This document shows, one piece after another, positions 24,571 through 34,202 of a stretch of 37,463 nucleotides of DNA. Under the pieces are notes generated by a model. The model worked only from the letters and a program-made list of their open reading frames with translations. It did not search any database and was not told the origin of the DNA. Within the stretch, counting starts at the first letter, position 1. Each line of letters starts with the position of its first letter. This stretch comes from an uncultured Lachnospiraceae bacterium. Lineage in GTDB: Bacteria; Bacillota; Clostridia; Lachnospirales; Lachnospiraceae. The DNA lies in the NCBI GenBank assembly GCA_905233955.1, contig CAJOFQ010000011.1:1-37463 (forward strand). The letters run 5' to 3'. A program made the translations under genes and the position numbers.

Positions 24571-25410
24571 ATGAATAATTTAAAAAGGCTGGCAGCTCTT
24601 GCCTTGGCACTTTGCATGAGCACAGCTATGCTTACTGCATGTGGCGGCAGCAGTACCGGCAGCGTATCTGATGATTCTACAGAGGCATCTGAGGAGACAG
24701 AAGCAACCCAGGATGATGCAGCAACTCAGGAGACGGATTCCGAGGCTCTTGTTATGGCGACCAATGCTACATTCCCGCCCTACGAGTATGTTGAAGGCAG
24801 CGAGTACGAAGGCATTGATGTGGAGATCGCAGGCAAGATAGCCGAGAAGCTTGGCCGCACACTGGATATTAAGGATGTAGAATTTGATTCTATCATCGGT
24901 GGGGTTCAGAGTGGAAAATACGACATGGGTATGGCTGGAATGACTGTTACTGATGAGCGCAAGCAGAGTGTTAACTTCTCTGAATCCTACGCCACAGGTA
25001 TTCAGTCCGTTATTGTGGCACAGGACAGCGAGATTGCATCCGTAGATGATCTTTCCTCAGACACCAGGATAGGCGTTCAGCAGGGTACTACAGGTGATAT
25101 CTATGCATCTGATGATTACGGCGCTGACGCGGTTACTGCTTTCAAGAACGGAGCAGACGCAACACAGGCATTACTTACAGGCAAGGTAGATTGTGTCATC
25201 ATTGACAATGAGCCTGCCAAGGCGTTTGTGGCTGCTAATGAAGGACTTAAGATCCTGGATACCAGCTACACCGAGGAGGAATACGCCATCTGTGTTTCCA
25301 AGGAGAATGAAGAGCTTTTGGATGAGATCAATGGTGCTCTTGAGGAGCTCAAAGCAGACGGCAGTATTGACGAGATCATAGAAAAATACATTCCTTCAGA
25401 CGCACAGTAA
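24571..25410 (+). CDS. Polar amino-acid ABC transporter substrate-binding lipoprotein
   Basis: 279 residues. It has a lipoprotein signal with lipobox LTAC (C24 becomes the acylated N-terminus), then a Ser/Thr/Glu/Asp-rich linker (about 28-58) and a family 3 solute-binding domain starting at LVMATNATFPPYEYV. GIDVEIAGKIAEKLG, DMGMAGMTVTDERKQSVNFSE and VGQQGTTG-like IGVQQGTTGDIY are typical of glutamine/cystine/arginine binding proteins. The substrate cannot be assigned. AGGAGG precedes the ATG. It is the first gene of a three-gene importer and is followed by a strong hairpin. Confidence 0.95.
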   Translation: MNNLKRLAALALALCMSTAMLTACGGSSTGSVSDDSTEASEETEATQDDAATQETDSEALVMATNATFPPYEYVEGSEYEGIDVEIAGKIAEKLGRTLDIKDVEFDSIIGGVQSGKYDMGMAGMTVTDERKQSVNFSESYATGIQSVIVAQDSEIASVDDLSSDTRIGVQQGTTGDIYASDDYGADAVTAFKNGADATQALLTGKVDCVIIDNEPAKAFVAANEGLKILDTSYTEEEYAICVSKENEELLDEINGALEELKADGSIDEIIEKYIPSDAQ

Positions 25411-25436
25411 TGGTCCGGATTTTTCGGAACAGTTTT

Positions 25437-25484
25437 AAAAGCGGCCAAGCGATCCGTTTTATGGACGCTTAAGGCCGCTTTTTT
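25437..25484 (+). terminator. Hairpin terminator between binding protein and permease
   Basis: AAAAGCGGCC (25437-25446) pairs with GGCCGCTTTT (25473-25482); inside, AAGCG pairs with CGCTT with two bulged A. A run of T follows to 25484. It probably terminates part of the transcripts and stabilises the binding-protein mRNA, giving excess binding protein over permease. Confidence 0.8.
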
Positions 25485-25496
25485 GGAGAGACAGAT

Positions 25497-26222
25497 ATGT
25501 GGGAAAAATGGCAAGCTGATTTTCAATTAAACTTTATCGACAATGACCGCTGGCTCATGCTGGTCAGAGGACTTATCGCTACACTTCAGATCACTGTTGT
25601 GGCGCTGTTGATTGGCGTGGCAATAGGCGTTCTGGTGGCGGCAATCCGTTCAAGCTATGACAAGAATAAGGACGAAATGAAACGCCGGGGACAAAAGAGC
25701 TATTATGTGCTGTGGTTTTTCAACCTGTTGTGCAGAATATATCTTACTGTAATCAGAGGAACGCCGACAGTTGTTCAGCTTTTGATAGCTTATTTTATTA
25801 TTTTTGCTTCATCCACTAATTCCCTTGGAGTTGCCATGTTTGCCTTTGGCTTAAACTCCGGGGCTTATGTTGCTGAGATAATCAGAGGCGGCATCATGTC
25901 CATTGATGAGGGACAGTTTGAAGCCGGAAGCTCCCTGGGTTTTCATTATGTTCAGACTATGTGGTATGTAGTGGTTCCCCAGGTCATTAAAAATGTCCTT
26001 CCCGCGCTGTTTAATGAATTTATCGTTTTGATCAAGGAAACCTCTGTGGCAGGGTATATTGGCATCGAGGATCTGACCAAGATGGGTGATCTGATCCGAA
26101 GCAGAACCTTTTCCGCGTTCATGCCCCTTTTAGCAGTGGCAGGAATCTATCTGGTTCTCGTAATGGGACTTACAGCTTTAGATGACCGACTGGAGAGGAG
26201 GCTGAGAAAAAATGAAAGATGA
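25497..26222 (+). CDS. Polar amino-acid ABC transporter permease
   Basis: 241 residues, an integral membrane permease of the His/Glu/Gln/Arg family. The first membrane segment is around 23-43 ([19 protein letters not shown]). [17 protein letters not shown] is the family signature before segment 2, and the EAA cytoplasmic loop reads [25 protein letters not shown] precedes the ATG. The stop overlaps the ATPase start by 11 bases. It forms the channel for the binding protein upstream, probably as a homodimer since only one permease gene is present. Confidence 0.95.
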   Translation: MWEKWQADFQLNFIDNDRWLMLVRGLIATLQITVVALLIGVAIGVLVAAIRSSYDKNKDEMKRRGQKSYYVLWFFNLLCRIYLTVIRGTPTVVQLLIAYFIIFASSTNSLGVAMFAFGLNSGAYVAEIIRGGIMSIDEGQFEAGSSLGFHYVQTMWYVVVPQVIKNVLPALFNEFIVLIKETSVAGYIGIEDLTKMGDLIRSRTFSAFMPLLAVAGIYLVLVMGLTALDDRLERRLRKNER

Positions 26223-26958
26223 CAATGTGATAATCCGTGTTGAGCACCTGAAAAAATATTACAGCGATCACACGATACACGCCCTGGATGATGTGACAAT
26301 AGAGATCGACAAGGGAGAAGTTATCTGTATTATCGGACCCTCCGGCAGCGGCAAATCAACACTGCTTCGATCTTTGAATCTTCTGGAGATGCCTACCGCC
26401 GGACATATTTTTGTGGAGGGGGTTGACATTACAGATCCGAAGACGGACGCCAATCTGCACAGGCGGAAAATGGGAATGGTATTTCAGCATTTTAATCTTT
26501 TTCCCAATATGACAGTACTTAAGAACATGACAATTGCCCCGGAGAAGGTATTAAAGGAGAATCCCCAGGAGGTCAGAAGCCGTGCACTTTCACTTCTTGA
26601 AAGGGTCAATCTGCCTGACAGGGCAGACGCCTATCCCAGCCAGCTATCAGGTGGGCAGAAGCAGAGGATTGCCATAGTTAGGGCACTTATGATGAGGCCG
26701 GATATAATGCTGTTTGATGAACCTACATCGGCACTGGATCCTGAGATGGTAGGAGAAGTGCTTGATGTTATGAAATCACTGGCAGCGGAAGGAATGACAA
26801 TGGCGGTGGTGACTCATGAAATGGGTTTTGCCAGGGAAGTGGCTGACAGGATTGTGTTTATGGACGCAGGCAAGATATTGGAGACAGGTTCTCCTGATGA
26901 AATATTTGAAAATCCAAAAAGTCCCAGGCTCAAAGATTTTCTGGCCAAGGTGCTGTGA
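26212..26958 (+). CDS. Polar amino-acid ABC transporter ATP-binding protein
   Basis: 248 residues with Walker [10 protein letters not shown] (42-50), Q-loop [10 protein letters not shown], signature LSGGQKQR, Walker [15 protein letters not shown] and the switch histidine in [14 protein letters not shown]. The family-typical glutamine/cystine-importer features ([20 protein letters not shown]) are clear. It powers the permease with which it overlaps by 11 bases. It ends the transporter operon. Confidence 0.97.
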   Translation: MKDDNVIIRVEHLKKYYSDHTIHALDDVTIEIDKGEVICIIGPSGSGKSTLLRSLNLLEMPTAGHIFVEGVDITDPKTDANLHRRKMGMVFQHFNLFPNMTVLKNMTIAPEKVLKENPQEVRSRALSLLERVNLPDRADAYPSQLSGGQKQRIAIVRALMMRPDIMLFDEPTSALDPEMVGEVLDVMKSLAAEGMTMAVVTHEMGFAREVADRIVFMDAGKILETGSPDEIFENPKSPRLKDFLAKVL

Positions 26959-26960
26959 CA

Positions 26961-26989
26961 TTGAAATATTATATAAAATCATGTATCAT
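26961..26989 (+). promoter_or_regulatory. Candidate promoter of the microprotein-glycosyltransferase operon
   Basis: TTGAAA (26961-26966), a 17-base spacer and TATCAT (26984-26989) match the sigma70 consensus at five of six bases each. Confidence 0.55.
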
Positions 26990-26990
26990 G

Positions 26991-27009
26991 TGATGCAAGG
27001 GTCAAAAAG
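26991..27009 (+). repeat. Intergenic motif copy 3 (TGATGCAAGGGTCAAAAAG)
   Basis: It immediately follows the candidate -10, so it covers the expected start of transcription. A preceding TGTATCA (26982-26988) is inverted relative to TGATGCA, giving a small imperfect palindrome. Confidence 0.6.
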
Positions 27010-27015
27010 TAAGGT

Positions 27016-27035
27016 TTTTCATGCAGGCATGAAAA
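27016..27035. promoter_or_regulatory. Perfect palindrome in microprotein leader
   Basis: TTTTCATGCAGGCATGAAAA: nine-base arms around AG. It lies between the candidate promoter and the microprotein start, so it could be an operator or an mRNA hairpin. Confidence 0.55.
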
Positions 27036-27086
27036 TTTGTGGCTTTGCGATCTGCAATAATGAGCAATAAAAACAGGAGGCAGATA

Positions 27087-27224
27087 ATGAATGACGAAAC
27101 CACTTTCCTTATATTCATGGGATTTATAATTCTGTTAGTGGTTGTAGTTGCCGTAGTCGCCGTGGTTGCCAGTGTTTCAGGAGCTGTGGCGGGCATAGTA
27201 GATGACGAGGAAGAGGAAGACTGA
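27087..27224 (+). CDS. 45-residue single-span membrane microprotein with acidic tail
   Basis: Starts at ATG 27087, six bases after a perfect AGGAGG; upstream in-frame GTG 27039 and ATG 27060 have no comparable site. It consists of a short N-terminus (MNDETT), a strongly hydrophobic helix (about 7-37, rich in V, I and A) and an acidic end (DDEEEED). There is no recognised family. The good ribosome-binding site and the candidate promoter upstream support expression. It precedes three glycosyltransferases and its stop is seven bases before the next start, so it may anchor or regulate a membrane complex; this is inference. Confidence 0.75.
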   Translation: MNDETTFLIFMGFIILLVVVVAVVAVVASVSGAVAGIVDDEEEED

Positions 27225-27231
27225 TAAGCCT

Positions 27232-28086
27232 ATGAAAAAAATCATCATAGCAGCTCACAAGCCTTATGCTTTTGTTCACGATGATTTGTATCTGCCGCTG
27301 CAGGTAGGTGCAAAAGGCAAGGATGAAATACTGGATCTTAGCACCATGTATATGAAGGATGGCAAGGCTTATGGCGAGACCATCATGAGGGATGATATTG
27401 ACGACAACATCTCAGATAAGAATCCCGGCTACTGTGAATTGACGGGGCTGTATTGGGCGTGGAAGAATCTCAAGGATGCTGATGTGGTTGGTCTGGTGCA
27501 TTACAGAAGGTATTTTACCGCCAAGTCAGCAGTGTTTTTACATGGTCATGAACCCTTACGCTGTGTACTCACCGAGGGCGAGCTTAATGACCTGCTGCTT
27601 CAATATGACATATTAGTACCAAAAAAAAGAGTATATGCAATAGAGACCTTGTATTCGCATTATGCTCACACTTTTGATGCCTATCAACTGGATAAGACAT
27701 TACCCATAGTACATGAAAAATATCCTGAATATGTTCCTTTTGTTAAGAAGGCTTTTGGCCAGCGCTGGGGGTATATGTTTAATATGATGATAATGGAGCG
27801 CAAGGATCTGGAGGATTATTGCAGCTTTTTATTTGATATTCTTTTTGAGCTTGAAGACCAACTGACCCGGGATGGATATATGGATGGGTTGTCTGACTTT
27901 GAGGCAAGACTGTTTGGAAGGATAAGCGAGATACTGTTTACCGCCTGGGTGCTTGGAATGAGATCCAAGGGACGGCGTATAGGAGAGGTGGGCATAGTTC
28001 ACACCGAACCAGAAGATTGGCCAAAGAAGGCCACTGCTTTTCTTAATGCCAAATTCCGCGGCAGGAAATATGGAGAGAGCTTCTGA
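27232..28086 (+). CDS. DUF4422 family glycosyltransferase
   Basis: 284 residues from ATG 27232; the purine-rich end of the microprotein gene (GAGGAAGAGGAAG) supplies the ribosome-binding site. Family signatures are AAHKPY (7-12), YLPLQVGA (20-27), DNIS.KNPGYCELTGLYWAWKNL (59-80) and VGLVHYRRYF (86-95). DUF4422 proteins are encoded in capsule and exopolysaccharide loci and are thought to be glycosyltransferases, often galactosyl- or glucosyl-type; the exact reaction is unproven. It overlaps the next gene by one base (TGATG). Confidence 0.92.
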   Translation: MKKIIIAAHKPYAFVHDDLYLPLQVGAKGKDEILDLSTMYMKDGKAYGETIMRDDIDDNISDKNPGYCELTGLYWAWKNLKDADVVGLVHYRRYFTAKSAVFLHGHEPLRCVLTEGELNDLLLQYDILVPKKRVYAIETLYSHYAHTFDAYQLDKTLPIVHEKYPEYVPFVKKAFGQRWGYMFNMMIMERKDLEDYCSFLFDILFELEDQLTRDGYMDGLSDFEARLFGRISEILFTAWVLGMRSKGRRIGEVGIVHTEPEDWPKKATAFLNAKFRGRKYGESF

Positions 28087-28994
28087 TGAAGGTATCGGTT
28101 ATCACACCGTTTTATAATGGCAATGCCTACATAAGGGATTACGAAGAGATGATGGCCGCCAATGAGCGGTCATTGATGCCGGGGGATGTATTAGAGGTTA
28201 TTCTGGTTAATGACAGCCCCGGCGTCGCAGTGGGCTTGTCAGGAATTTACGCCTCCAGACCCAACTGGCGGGTTATTACCAACCAGAAAAATGTGGGGAT
28301 CCATGCATCCCGTATTCACGGTCTTTCAGAGTCGTCAGGGGATTATGTGATTTTTCTGGATCAGGACGATACATTAGAAGAGGATGCCATAGCCAGGTGG
28401 CTGGTGCTGGCAAGGGAGCTTATCAAGGGAACTGATCAGAGGCTGTGCTATCAGGTTATGGTGGCTAATGCCCTGTTGGAACAGAAAAACGGGGAATTAG
28501 TTCCCTGGTATCGAACCGAATACCACAAGCGCCAGATTGGCAGACTAAAAACCTATGTAACAGTCGGAACCCAGATCATGTCGCCTGGACATTGCATGAT
28601 GGCAAGGGAGATAATTCCCAGAGAATGGCTTACACATGTTGTGACAGAGAATGGAGCCGATGATTATTATCTGTGGCTTTTATTATTGGACAAGGGCATA
28701 GATTTTACATACATGGACGAACCTCTTTATTACCACCACCGCACCGGTGATAATTTGTCCCAGGATACCGAACAGACTGACCTTTCCACACAGCAGTGCA
28801 TAACATATCTTTCCGACTCGGGCTTTTCGGAGTGGGCGCTTAATCTGCTGTCCAGACAGACGCAGTACAAGGCAGCGTTCCGCAGGGGAAGCATATTTCA
28901 GAAGATATGGTTGTCGGTTGCAAATTTTGATCTTGCTTTTACTAATTTCTGGTTCAAGCTAAGAACCCATACTCCGCCGGGGTTTAACCGATGA
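28086..28994 (+). CDS. Family 2 glycosyltransferase
   Basis: 302 residues with a GT-A fold. SVITPFYNG (4-12) and VILVNDSP (38-45) form the nucleotide-binding start, NVGIHASRIHGLSESSGDYVIFLDQDDT (about 69-96) contains the metal-binding D92-x-DD, and the C-terminal half has ENGADDYYLWL and EPLYYHHRTGDN, typical of acceptor-side motifs. There is no membrane segment, so it is presumably peripheral. Donor sugar unknown. It overlaps both neighbours (1 and 4 bases), implying coupled translation. Confidence 0.92.
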   Translation: MKVSVITPFYNGNAYIRDYEEMMAANERSLMPGDVLEVILVNDSPGVAVGLSGIYASRPNWRVITNQKNVGIHASRIHGLSESSGDYVIFLDQDDTLEEDAIARWLVLARELIKGTDQRLCYQVMVANALLEQKNGELVPWYRTEYHKRQIGRLKTYVTVGTQIMSPGHCMMAREIIPREWLTHVVTENGADDYYLWLLLLDKGIDFTYMDEPLYYHHRTGDNLSQDTEQTDLSTQQCITYLSDSGFSEWALNLLSRQTQYKAAFRRGSIFQKIWLSVANFDLAFTNFWFKLRTHTPPGFNR

Positions 28995-29962
28995 ACCCCG
29001 CAATAGCCGTACTAATGGCTGTATACAACGGTTCAAAATATATTAGAGCCCAATTGGATTCAATTCTGTCCCAGACATATCTTTCAGGGGTGACCATTCT
29101 TATTCACGATGACGGATCGACCGATGATACGGTGGATATAATAGAGGATTATCAAAGGCGCTTTCCTGAGATTATCAGGGTGGATGGCGGAGCACCCACG
29201 GGCAGTGCCAAGGATAATTTCTGGTACATGCTCAGTCTTATGGACGCGGATATCTATTTTTTTTGTGACCAGGATGATATCTGGCTGCCTGATAAGATTG
29301 AAAAATCTTTAGATCGTCTTTTGAATTTGAAGTCTGATTGCAGATGTGTATTCTGCGATATGAAGGTGGTTGACGAAGCTCTCAATATAATTGATGAATC
29401 TTTTTTACATTATAACGGCAGGGATCCAAGGGTATTAAAGCCTGGCAGGATTCTGATCGACAACCCTGCAGCCGGAACCTCCATGTGTTTTGACAGGGCT
29501 CTAAGAGATCTGGCATTGTCTGTTGATTTTGATCTTAATGGAATTGAGATGCACGATGGATTTCTGCTGGCGATGGCGGCGCTTTGCGGCGAGGTGGAAT
29601 TCATTGACGAGCCGCTTGTACTATATCGTCAGCACGCTGATAATGATATGGGAGCGGCGCGCCAGGAAAGCATTATTCAGAGAATAATAAGAAATGCGCG
29701 CTCTATAATAAGCGGAAGTTTTTTTTCTGACAAAAAAGCGTTTTTAAAATTGTCACAGAGCGCGGCAGGAGAGCTATCAAGACTTGATTGTCTGGAGGAA
29801 TCAAAGAGGACAATCCTAAAGACCTATGCCAGTCTTTCCGGGCTTTCTCCCATTAAGCGGATTTTATTTTTGAGAAAAAACGGCTTCGACAGAGCCAGGC
29901 ATACCTGGTGGTTATATATATTATTTTTGCAGTCTAAGATTGATACACAAAAAGGAGCGTAA
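28991..29962 (+). CDS. Family 2 glycosyltransferase (rhamnosyltransferase-like)
   Basis: 323 residues. It begins [25 protein letters not shown], with HDDGSTDDT (39-47), the metal site FFCDQDDIW (91-98), then [13 protein letters not shown] and MHDGFLL, the pattern of RfaG/RgpB-like rhamnosyltransferases acting on surface polysaccharides. ATGA overlap with the gene before. Its stop is one base before the valS start, so cell-surface glycosylation and valS appear to be in one transcript. Confidence 0.92.
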   Translation: MNPAIAVLMAVYNGSKYIRAQLDSILSQTYLSGVTILIHDDGSTDDTVDIIEDYQRRFPEIIRVDGGAPTGSAKDNFWYMLSLMDADIYFFCDQDDIWLPDKIEKSLDRLLNLKSDCRCVFCDMKVVDEALNIIDESFLHYNGRDPRVLKPGRILIDNPAAGTSMCFDRALRDLALSVDFDLNGIEMHDGFLLAMAALCGEVEFIDEPLVLYRQHADNDMGAARQESIIQRIIRNARSIISGSFFSDKKAFLKLSQSAAGELSRLDCLEESKRTILKTYASLSGLSPIKRILFLRKNGFDRARHTWWLYILFLQSKIDTQKGA

Positions 29963-29963
29963 C

Positions 29964-32609
29964 ATGAAAACACTTGCCAAGACCTATGATCCAAAGGGGA
30001 TTGAGGATCGTCTGTATAGTAAATGGGAGGAGAAGGGATATTTTCATGCCAGTCCCAACAATGCAAAAAAGCCATTTACGATTGTGATGCCTCCTCCAAA
30101 TATTACGGGACAGCTTCATATGGGCCATGCCCTGGATAACACTCTCCAGGATATACTTATTCGCTTTAAGCGTATGCAAGGATATGAGGCTCTGTGGCAG
30201 CCCGGTACAGATCACGCTTCCATAGCTACTGAGGTCAAGGTAATTGAAGCTCTGAAGGAACAGGGAATAGACAAGGCTGACCTGGGCCGTGAGGGCTTTT
30301 TGGAAAAATGCTGGGAGTGGCGCAGGGAATACGGCGGCCGTATAATAAAGCAGCTTAAGAAAATGGGATCTTCCGCCGACTGGGAGAGAGAGCGCTTTAC
30401 AATGGACGAGGGCTGCTCCGAGGCAGTGGAAGAGGTCTTTGTAGATTTTTACAAAAAAGGCTTTATATACAAGGGTGAACGGATCATTAACTGGTGTCCT
30501 GTGTGCCAGACATCCATATCTGATGCCGAGGTTATCCACGAGGAACAGGAAGGCTTTTTCTGGCATATCAATTATCCTATAGCGGATGAGGAAGGCAAGT
30601 TTGTTGAGATAGCCACCACCCGACCGGAGACTATGCTGGGTGATACGGCTGTGGCTGTGCATCCTGATGATGAGAGGTATAAGGATATCATTGGCAAGGA
30701 AGTTATACTTCCTTTAGTCGGCAGGAGAATTCCTGTAGTAGCTGATGAATATGTGGACATGGAATTTGGTACTGGCGTTGTGAAGATAACACCGGCTCAT
30801 GATCCTAACGATTTCGAGGTTGGAAAGCGCCATGATTTGCCTGTAATCAACATACTTAACGATGATGCTACTATCAATGAGAACGGCGGAGTATATTGCG
30901 GACTGGACCGCTACGAGGCCAGGAAACAGGTTGTAGAGGCTCTTAAGGAGCAGGGGCTTTTGATCAAGGTCGAGCCTCATTCCCATAATGTAGGTACCCA
31001 TGACAGGTGTCACACCACTGTCGAGCCTATGGTCAAGCCTCAGTGGTTTGTAGCTATGAAGGAGCTTGCCAGGCCTGCCATAGAAGCCCTGTCAAAGGGA
31101 GAGCTTAGCTTTGTTCCGAACCGCTTTGACAAGACCTATCTGCATTGGCTTGAGACTATAAGGGACTGGTGTATTTCCAGGCAGCTTTGGTGGGGACACA
31201 GGATTCCTGCCTGGTATTGTGGAGACTGTGGACATATTACTGTAGCAAAAACATCCGAAGCACCCTGCAGCTGTCCAAAGTGCGGCAGCAATAAGCTTAC
31301 TCAGGATGAGGATACTCTGGATACCTGGTTTTCGTCTGCCCTGTGGCCGTTTTCCACATTGGGCTGGCCCAAAGAGACCGAGGAGCTTAAATATTTTTAT
31401 CCTACAGATGTGCTCGTTACCGGTTATGATATTATTTTCTTCTGGGTAGTAAGGATGGTATTTTCGGGGTATGCCCACACCGGCAAGTCTCCCTTTAATA
31501 CCGTATTGATCCACGGGCTGGTAAGGGACGACCAGGGACGCAAGATGAGTAAATCCCTGGGCAATGGAATTGATCCGCTTGAGGTAATTGACCGCTATGG
31601 CGCTGATGCCTTAAGGCTTACTTTGGTTACGGGCAATGCTCCGGGCAATGATATGCGTTTTTACTGGGAGAGAGTTGAGAACTCCCGCAATTTTGCCAAC
31701 AAGATATGGAACGCTTCAAGATTTATAATGATGAATCTCGAACAAAAATCAATCAGCGAACCATCTCTTGACCAGCTTAAGTGCGAGGACAAGTGGATTC
31801 TCTCAGCAGTCAATACCCTGGCATCTGAGGTGACAGATAACATGGATCGTTATGAGCTGGGTATTGCAGTTGGCAAGGTTCATGATTTTATATGGGATGA
31901 GTTCTGTGACTGGTATATCGAGATTGTAAAGCCCAGGATATACGGAGATGACGAGGATAGTGCCAACAGCGCTTTCTGGACCCTTAGAAGCGTTCTTGGC
32001 AATGCCTTGAAGCTTTTGCATCCTTTTATGCCCTTTATTACCGAGGAGATATATACTACTTTGCTTCCCGGGGAAGAAAGCATCATGATTTCTGACTGGC
32101 CCGTTTACAGGGATGATTGGAATTTCCCTCAGGAGAGCGACAAGATCAGAAGGATCAAGGAGCTGGTAAGAGGCGTTCGCCAGATTCGTACCGATATGGA
32201 TGTTCCGCCTTCCCGCAAGGCCAGGCTGCTTATTACCTCTGAGGATGAGAGCGTAAGGACTGTATTTTCGGAGCTTGTACCTGTATTTTCAGGTCTTGCC
32301 TATGCCAGCAGTGTGGAGGTATCCGAAGGAAATGGGGATGGGGATGATAACGCAGTATCAGTTGTAATACCTGACGCTGTGGTTTATATGCCTCTTGAGG
32401 ATCTTGTAGATTTTGAAAAGGAAAGAGCCAGGCTGGAAAAAGAGCGCAGCCGTCTGGAGAAGGAGCTGAAGCGCTCCAAGGGCATGCTTTCCAATGAATC
32501 CTTCCTGTCCAAGGCTCCTGCCGCCAAGGTTGAAAATGAGAAGGAAAAGCAAAAGCAATACGAACAGATGATGGCAGATGTTGTGGCAAGGTTGGAAGCT
32601 TTGAAGTGA
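29964..32609 (+). CDS. valS: Valine--tRNA ligase
   Basis: 881 residues, class I. Start ATG 29964 follows AAGGAG; the in-frame ATG at 29940 lies inside the upstream gene. HIGH motif is HMGH at 52-55 ([15 protein letters not shown]), the CP1 editing domain contains [17 protein letters not shown], a zinc-knuckle-like CGDCG...CSCPKCG precedes [22 protein letters not shown], and KMSKS is in [14 protein letters not shown] (near 527). The C-terminus is the usual coiled-coil tRNA-binding arm (about 810-881). No T-box leader is seen; it is read from the glycosyltransferase operon, unless an internal promoter exists. Confidence 0.97.
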   Translation: MKTLAKTYDPKGIEDRLYSKWEEKGYFHASPNNAKKPFTIVMPPPNITGQLHMGHALDNTLQDILIRFKRMQGYEALWQPGTDHASIATEVKVIEALKEQGIDKADLGREGFLEKCWEWRREYGGRIIKQLKKMGSSADWERERFTMDEGCSEAVEEVFVDFYKKGFIYKGERIINWCPVCQTSISDAEVIHEEQEGFFWHINYPIADEEGKFVEIATTRPETMLGDTAVAVHPDDERYKDIIGKEVILPLVGRRIPVVADEYVDMEFGTGVVKITPAHDPNDFEVGKRHDLPVINILNDDATINENGGVYCGLDRYEARKQVVEALKEQGLLIKVEPHSHNVGTHDRCHTTVEPMVKPQWFVAMKELARPAIEALSKGELSFVPNRFDKTYLHWLETIRDWCISRQLWWGHRIPAWYCGDCGHITVAKTSEAPCSCPKCGSNKLTQDEDTLDTWFSSALWPFSTLGWPKETEELKYFYPTDVLVTGYDIIFFWVVRMVFSGYAHTGKSPFNTVLIHGLVRDDQGRKMSKSLGNGIDPLEVIDRYGADALRLTLVTGNAPGNDMRFYWERVENSRNFANKIWNASRFIMMNLEQKSISEPSLDQLKCEDKWILSAVNTLASEVTDNMDRYELGIAVGKVHDFIWDEFCDWYIEIVKPRIYGDDEDSANSAFWTLRSVLGNALKLLHPFMPFITEEIYTTLLPGEESIMISDWPVYRDDWNFPQESDKIRRIKELVRGVRQIRTDMDVPPSRKARLLITSEDESVRTVFSELVPVFSGLAYASSVEVSEGNGDGDDNAVSVVIPDAVVYMPLEDLVDFEKERARLEKERSRLEKELKRSKGMLSNESFLSKAPAAKVENEKEKQKQYEQMMADVVARLEALK

Positions 32610-32625
32610 TCTCAAGGATAATACT

Positions 32626-32760
32626 ATGATAGATTTTGAAGAAGAATTAAAAAAATTTCAGCCCATACCTGATACTTCAGAGGTGGTCAATTCTATTTAC
32701 GAGAGGGACCTTACCGATATGGTAGACATCCTCAAGGAAATGATAAAGGAGCAAAAATGA
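32626..32760 (+). CDS. 44-residue acidic helical small protein
   Basis: ATG 32626 to TGA 32760, with AAGGAT upstream, 16 bases after valS. The protein starts MIDFEEELKKFQPIPDTSEV and ends DMVDILKEMIKEQK; both ends look helical around a proline-containing turn. There is no membrane segment and no recognised family. Its stop overlaps the TPR gene start as ATGA, and AAAGGAGC at its end is that gene's ribosome-binding site. The coupling and the coding-like composition argue that it is a real gene, probably a partner of the zinc-ribbon/TPR protein. Confidence 0.75.
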   Translation: MIDFEEELKKFQPIPDTSEVVNSIYERDLTDMVDILKEMIKEQK

Positions 32761-34202
32761 TCTGCTTCAACTGTGGCAATGACGCGGGAAATGAATACCA
32801 GTGTCCCTATTGCGGTGCCAGCCAGAGTGCCTACCGCATGATCGTTGCAGCGTCTAACCGGGCCTATAATGAAGGCCTGGAAAGTGCGCGTGCCAGGGAT
32901 CTCTCCCAAGCTGTGGAGAGCTTGAACAGGAGTGTCAGGCTGGACAAATATAACACCATGGCCAGGAATCTGTTAGGGCTTGTGTTTTTTGAAATGGGTT
33001 TGAGTGCCTATGCCCTTAGAGAGTGGGTTTTATCCAAGAATCTCCAGCCCCAGGACAACCCGGTGGATGGCTATCTGGCAATAGTTCAGAGCAGAGGAGT
33101 CTTGAACCGTCTGGATCAGACGACGCAAAAATACAATCAGGCTATTGCGTACTGCCGCCAGGGTAGTACAGATCTGGCTCGCATCCAGCTCAAGCGCATA
33201 ATAAATACTAATCCCGGAATGGTGCAGGCAGCCCAGCTTCTGGCATTGGTTTTGATCAATGACGGCAAATACGAGGAAGCCAGAAAGGTTCTGTCACAGG
33301 CAGCCCGTATCGATAGCCACAATCCGACTATTATTCGTTATATGAACAGTATACGATCGGAGTTAAAGGACAAAAAGCGGAGAAGGCGCACCAGAAAAAA
33401 TCGCCGGGCGGATACGGACTTTGCCGCAGCAAATGAGCTTGCAGCCGTTCCAAAGACAGGCATTTTGGATATTATAGACCGCAACGGTAACGGTTTTATC
33501 AATATTTTAACGGGTGTCGGTCTGGGAGTTTTAGTGGCGATGTTTTTAATCGTTCCCACTATGCGTCAGAACGAGAATAATCGTACCTCAAACGCTCTTG
33601 TTTCAGCCAATAAAGAAGCAGTAAGCTCTGCGAATAATATTGCATCCCTGGAAAAAGAGGTTGAATCCCTTACAAAAGAGCTGGACAAATACACCGGCAT
33701 GGGAGACCTTAAGACTTCGTATGAGAAACTGTTAGAGGCGGATACTGCCATAAAGGACGGCGATCAGGAAAGTGCCCAGGCCGCCATAGCAGTCGTTAAT
33801 GAAAAGCTTCTGGATGCCCAAGGGAAGGCAATTTACGAGACGGTAAGCCATGACATCTTCGAGAACGCCGCCAAGCAGGCTTATGCCACAGGAAGCGCAG
33901 CTTTCAGGGCCAGGCGATATGAGGATGCAATTACTGATCTTACTACGGTGGTGGAGTTTGATCCAAAGTACAGTGACGGATACGCTCTGTACTATCTGGC
34001 ACAATCATATGAGAATACAGACGATTTGGATTCGGCTATTCCATATTACAAACAGTTTGCGCAGCTTTTTCCCCGTACTTCCAGGGGGCGTGCAGCCGCG
34101 TCCAAGGTAGAAGCCTACGGCGATACGGTTGAGCCTCTTGAGTCTGAAGCGGATGCGGCGGAGGATTCGACGGACACAGCGACAGGAGAGAACAACCAAT
34201 GA
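32757..34202 (+). CDS. Zinc-ribbon and TPR membrane protein
   Basis: 481 residues. An N-terminal zinc ribbon has C3, C6, C16 and C19. TPR-type helical repeats occupy about 30-200. A very basic stretch KKRRRRTRKNRR (206-217) precedes one membrane segment (about 248-267), followed by a coiled coil (about 285-312) and further TPRs (about 370-460), the last resembling the YbgF/BamD type. A low-complexity Glu/Asp/Thr tail ends the protein. The positive-inside rule places the zinc ribbon and first TPR block in the cytoplasm and the second outside. Function is unknown; it is likely a scaffold of an envelope complex. ATGA overlaps join it to both neighbours. Confidence 0.88.
   Translation: MICFNCGNDAGNEYQCPYCGASQSAYRMIVAASNRAYNEGLESARARDLSQAVESLNRSVRLDKYNTMARNLLGLVFFEMGLSAYALREWVLSKNLQPQDNPVDGYLAIVQSRGVLNRLDQTTQKYNQAIAYCRQGSTDLARIQLKRIINTNPGMVQAAQLLALVLINDGKYEEARKVLSQAARIDSHNPTIIRYMNSIRSELKDKKRRRRTRKNRRADTDFAAANELAAVPKTGILDIIDRNGNGFINILTGVGLGVLVAMFLIVPTMRQNENNRTSNALVSANKEAVSSANNIASLEKEVESLTKELDKYTGMGDLKTSYEKLLEADTAIKDGDQESAQAAIAVVNEKLLDAQGKAIYETVSHDIFENAAKQAYATGSAAFRARRYEDAITDLTTVVEFDPKYSDGYALYYLAQSYENTDDLDSAIPYYKQFAQLFPRTSRGRAAASKVEAYGDTVEPLESEADAAEDSTDTATGENNQ

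Noticed and set aside
27039-27086. Longer microprotein starting at GTG 27039
   Set aside because: The AGGAGG six bases before ATG 27087 decides the start; the extra residues are polar and not typical of a membrane leader.
29800-29963. Possible T-box leader upstream of valS
   Set aside because: The sequence is the coding end of a glycosyltransferase gene, one base before valS; no T-box motif.
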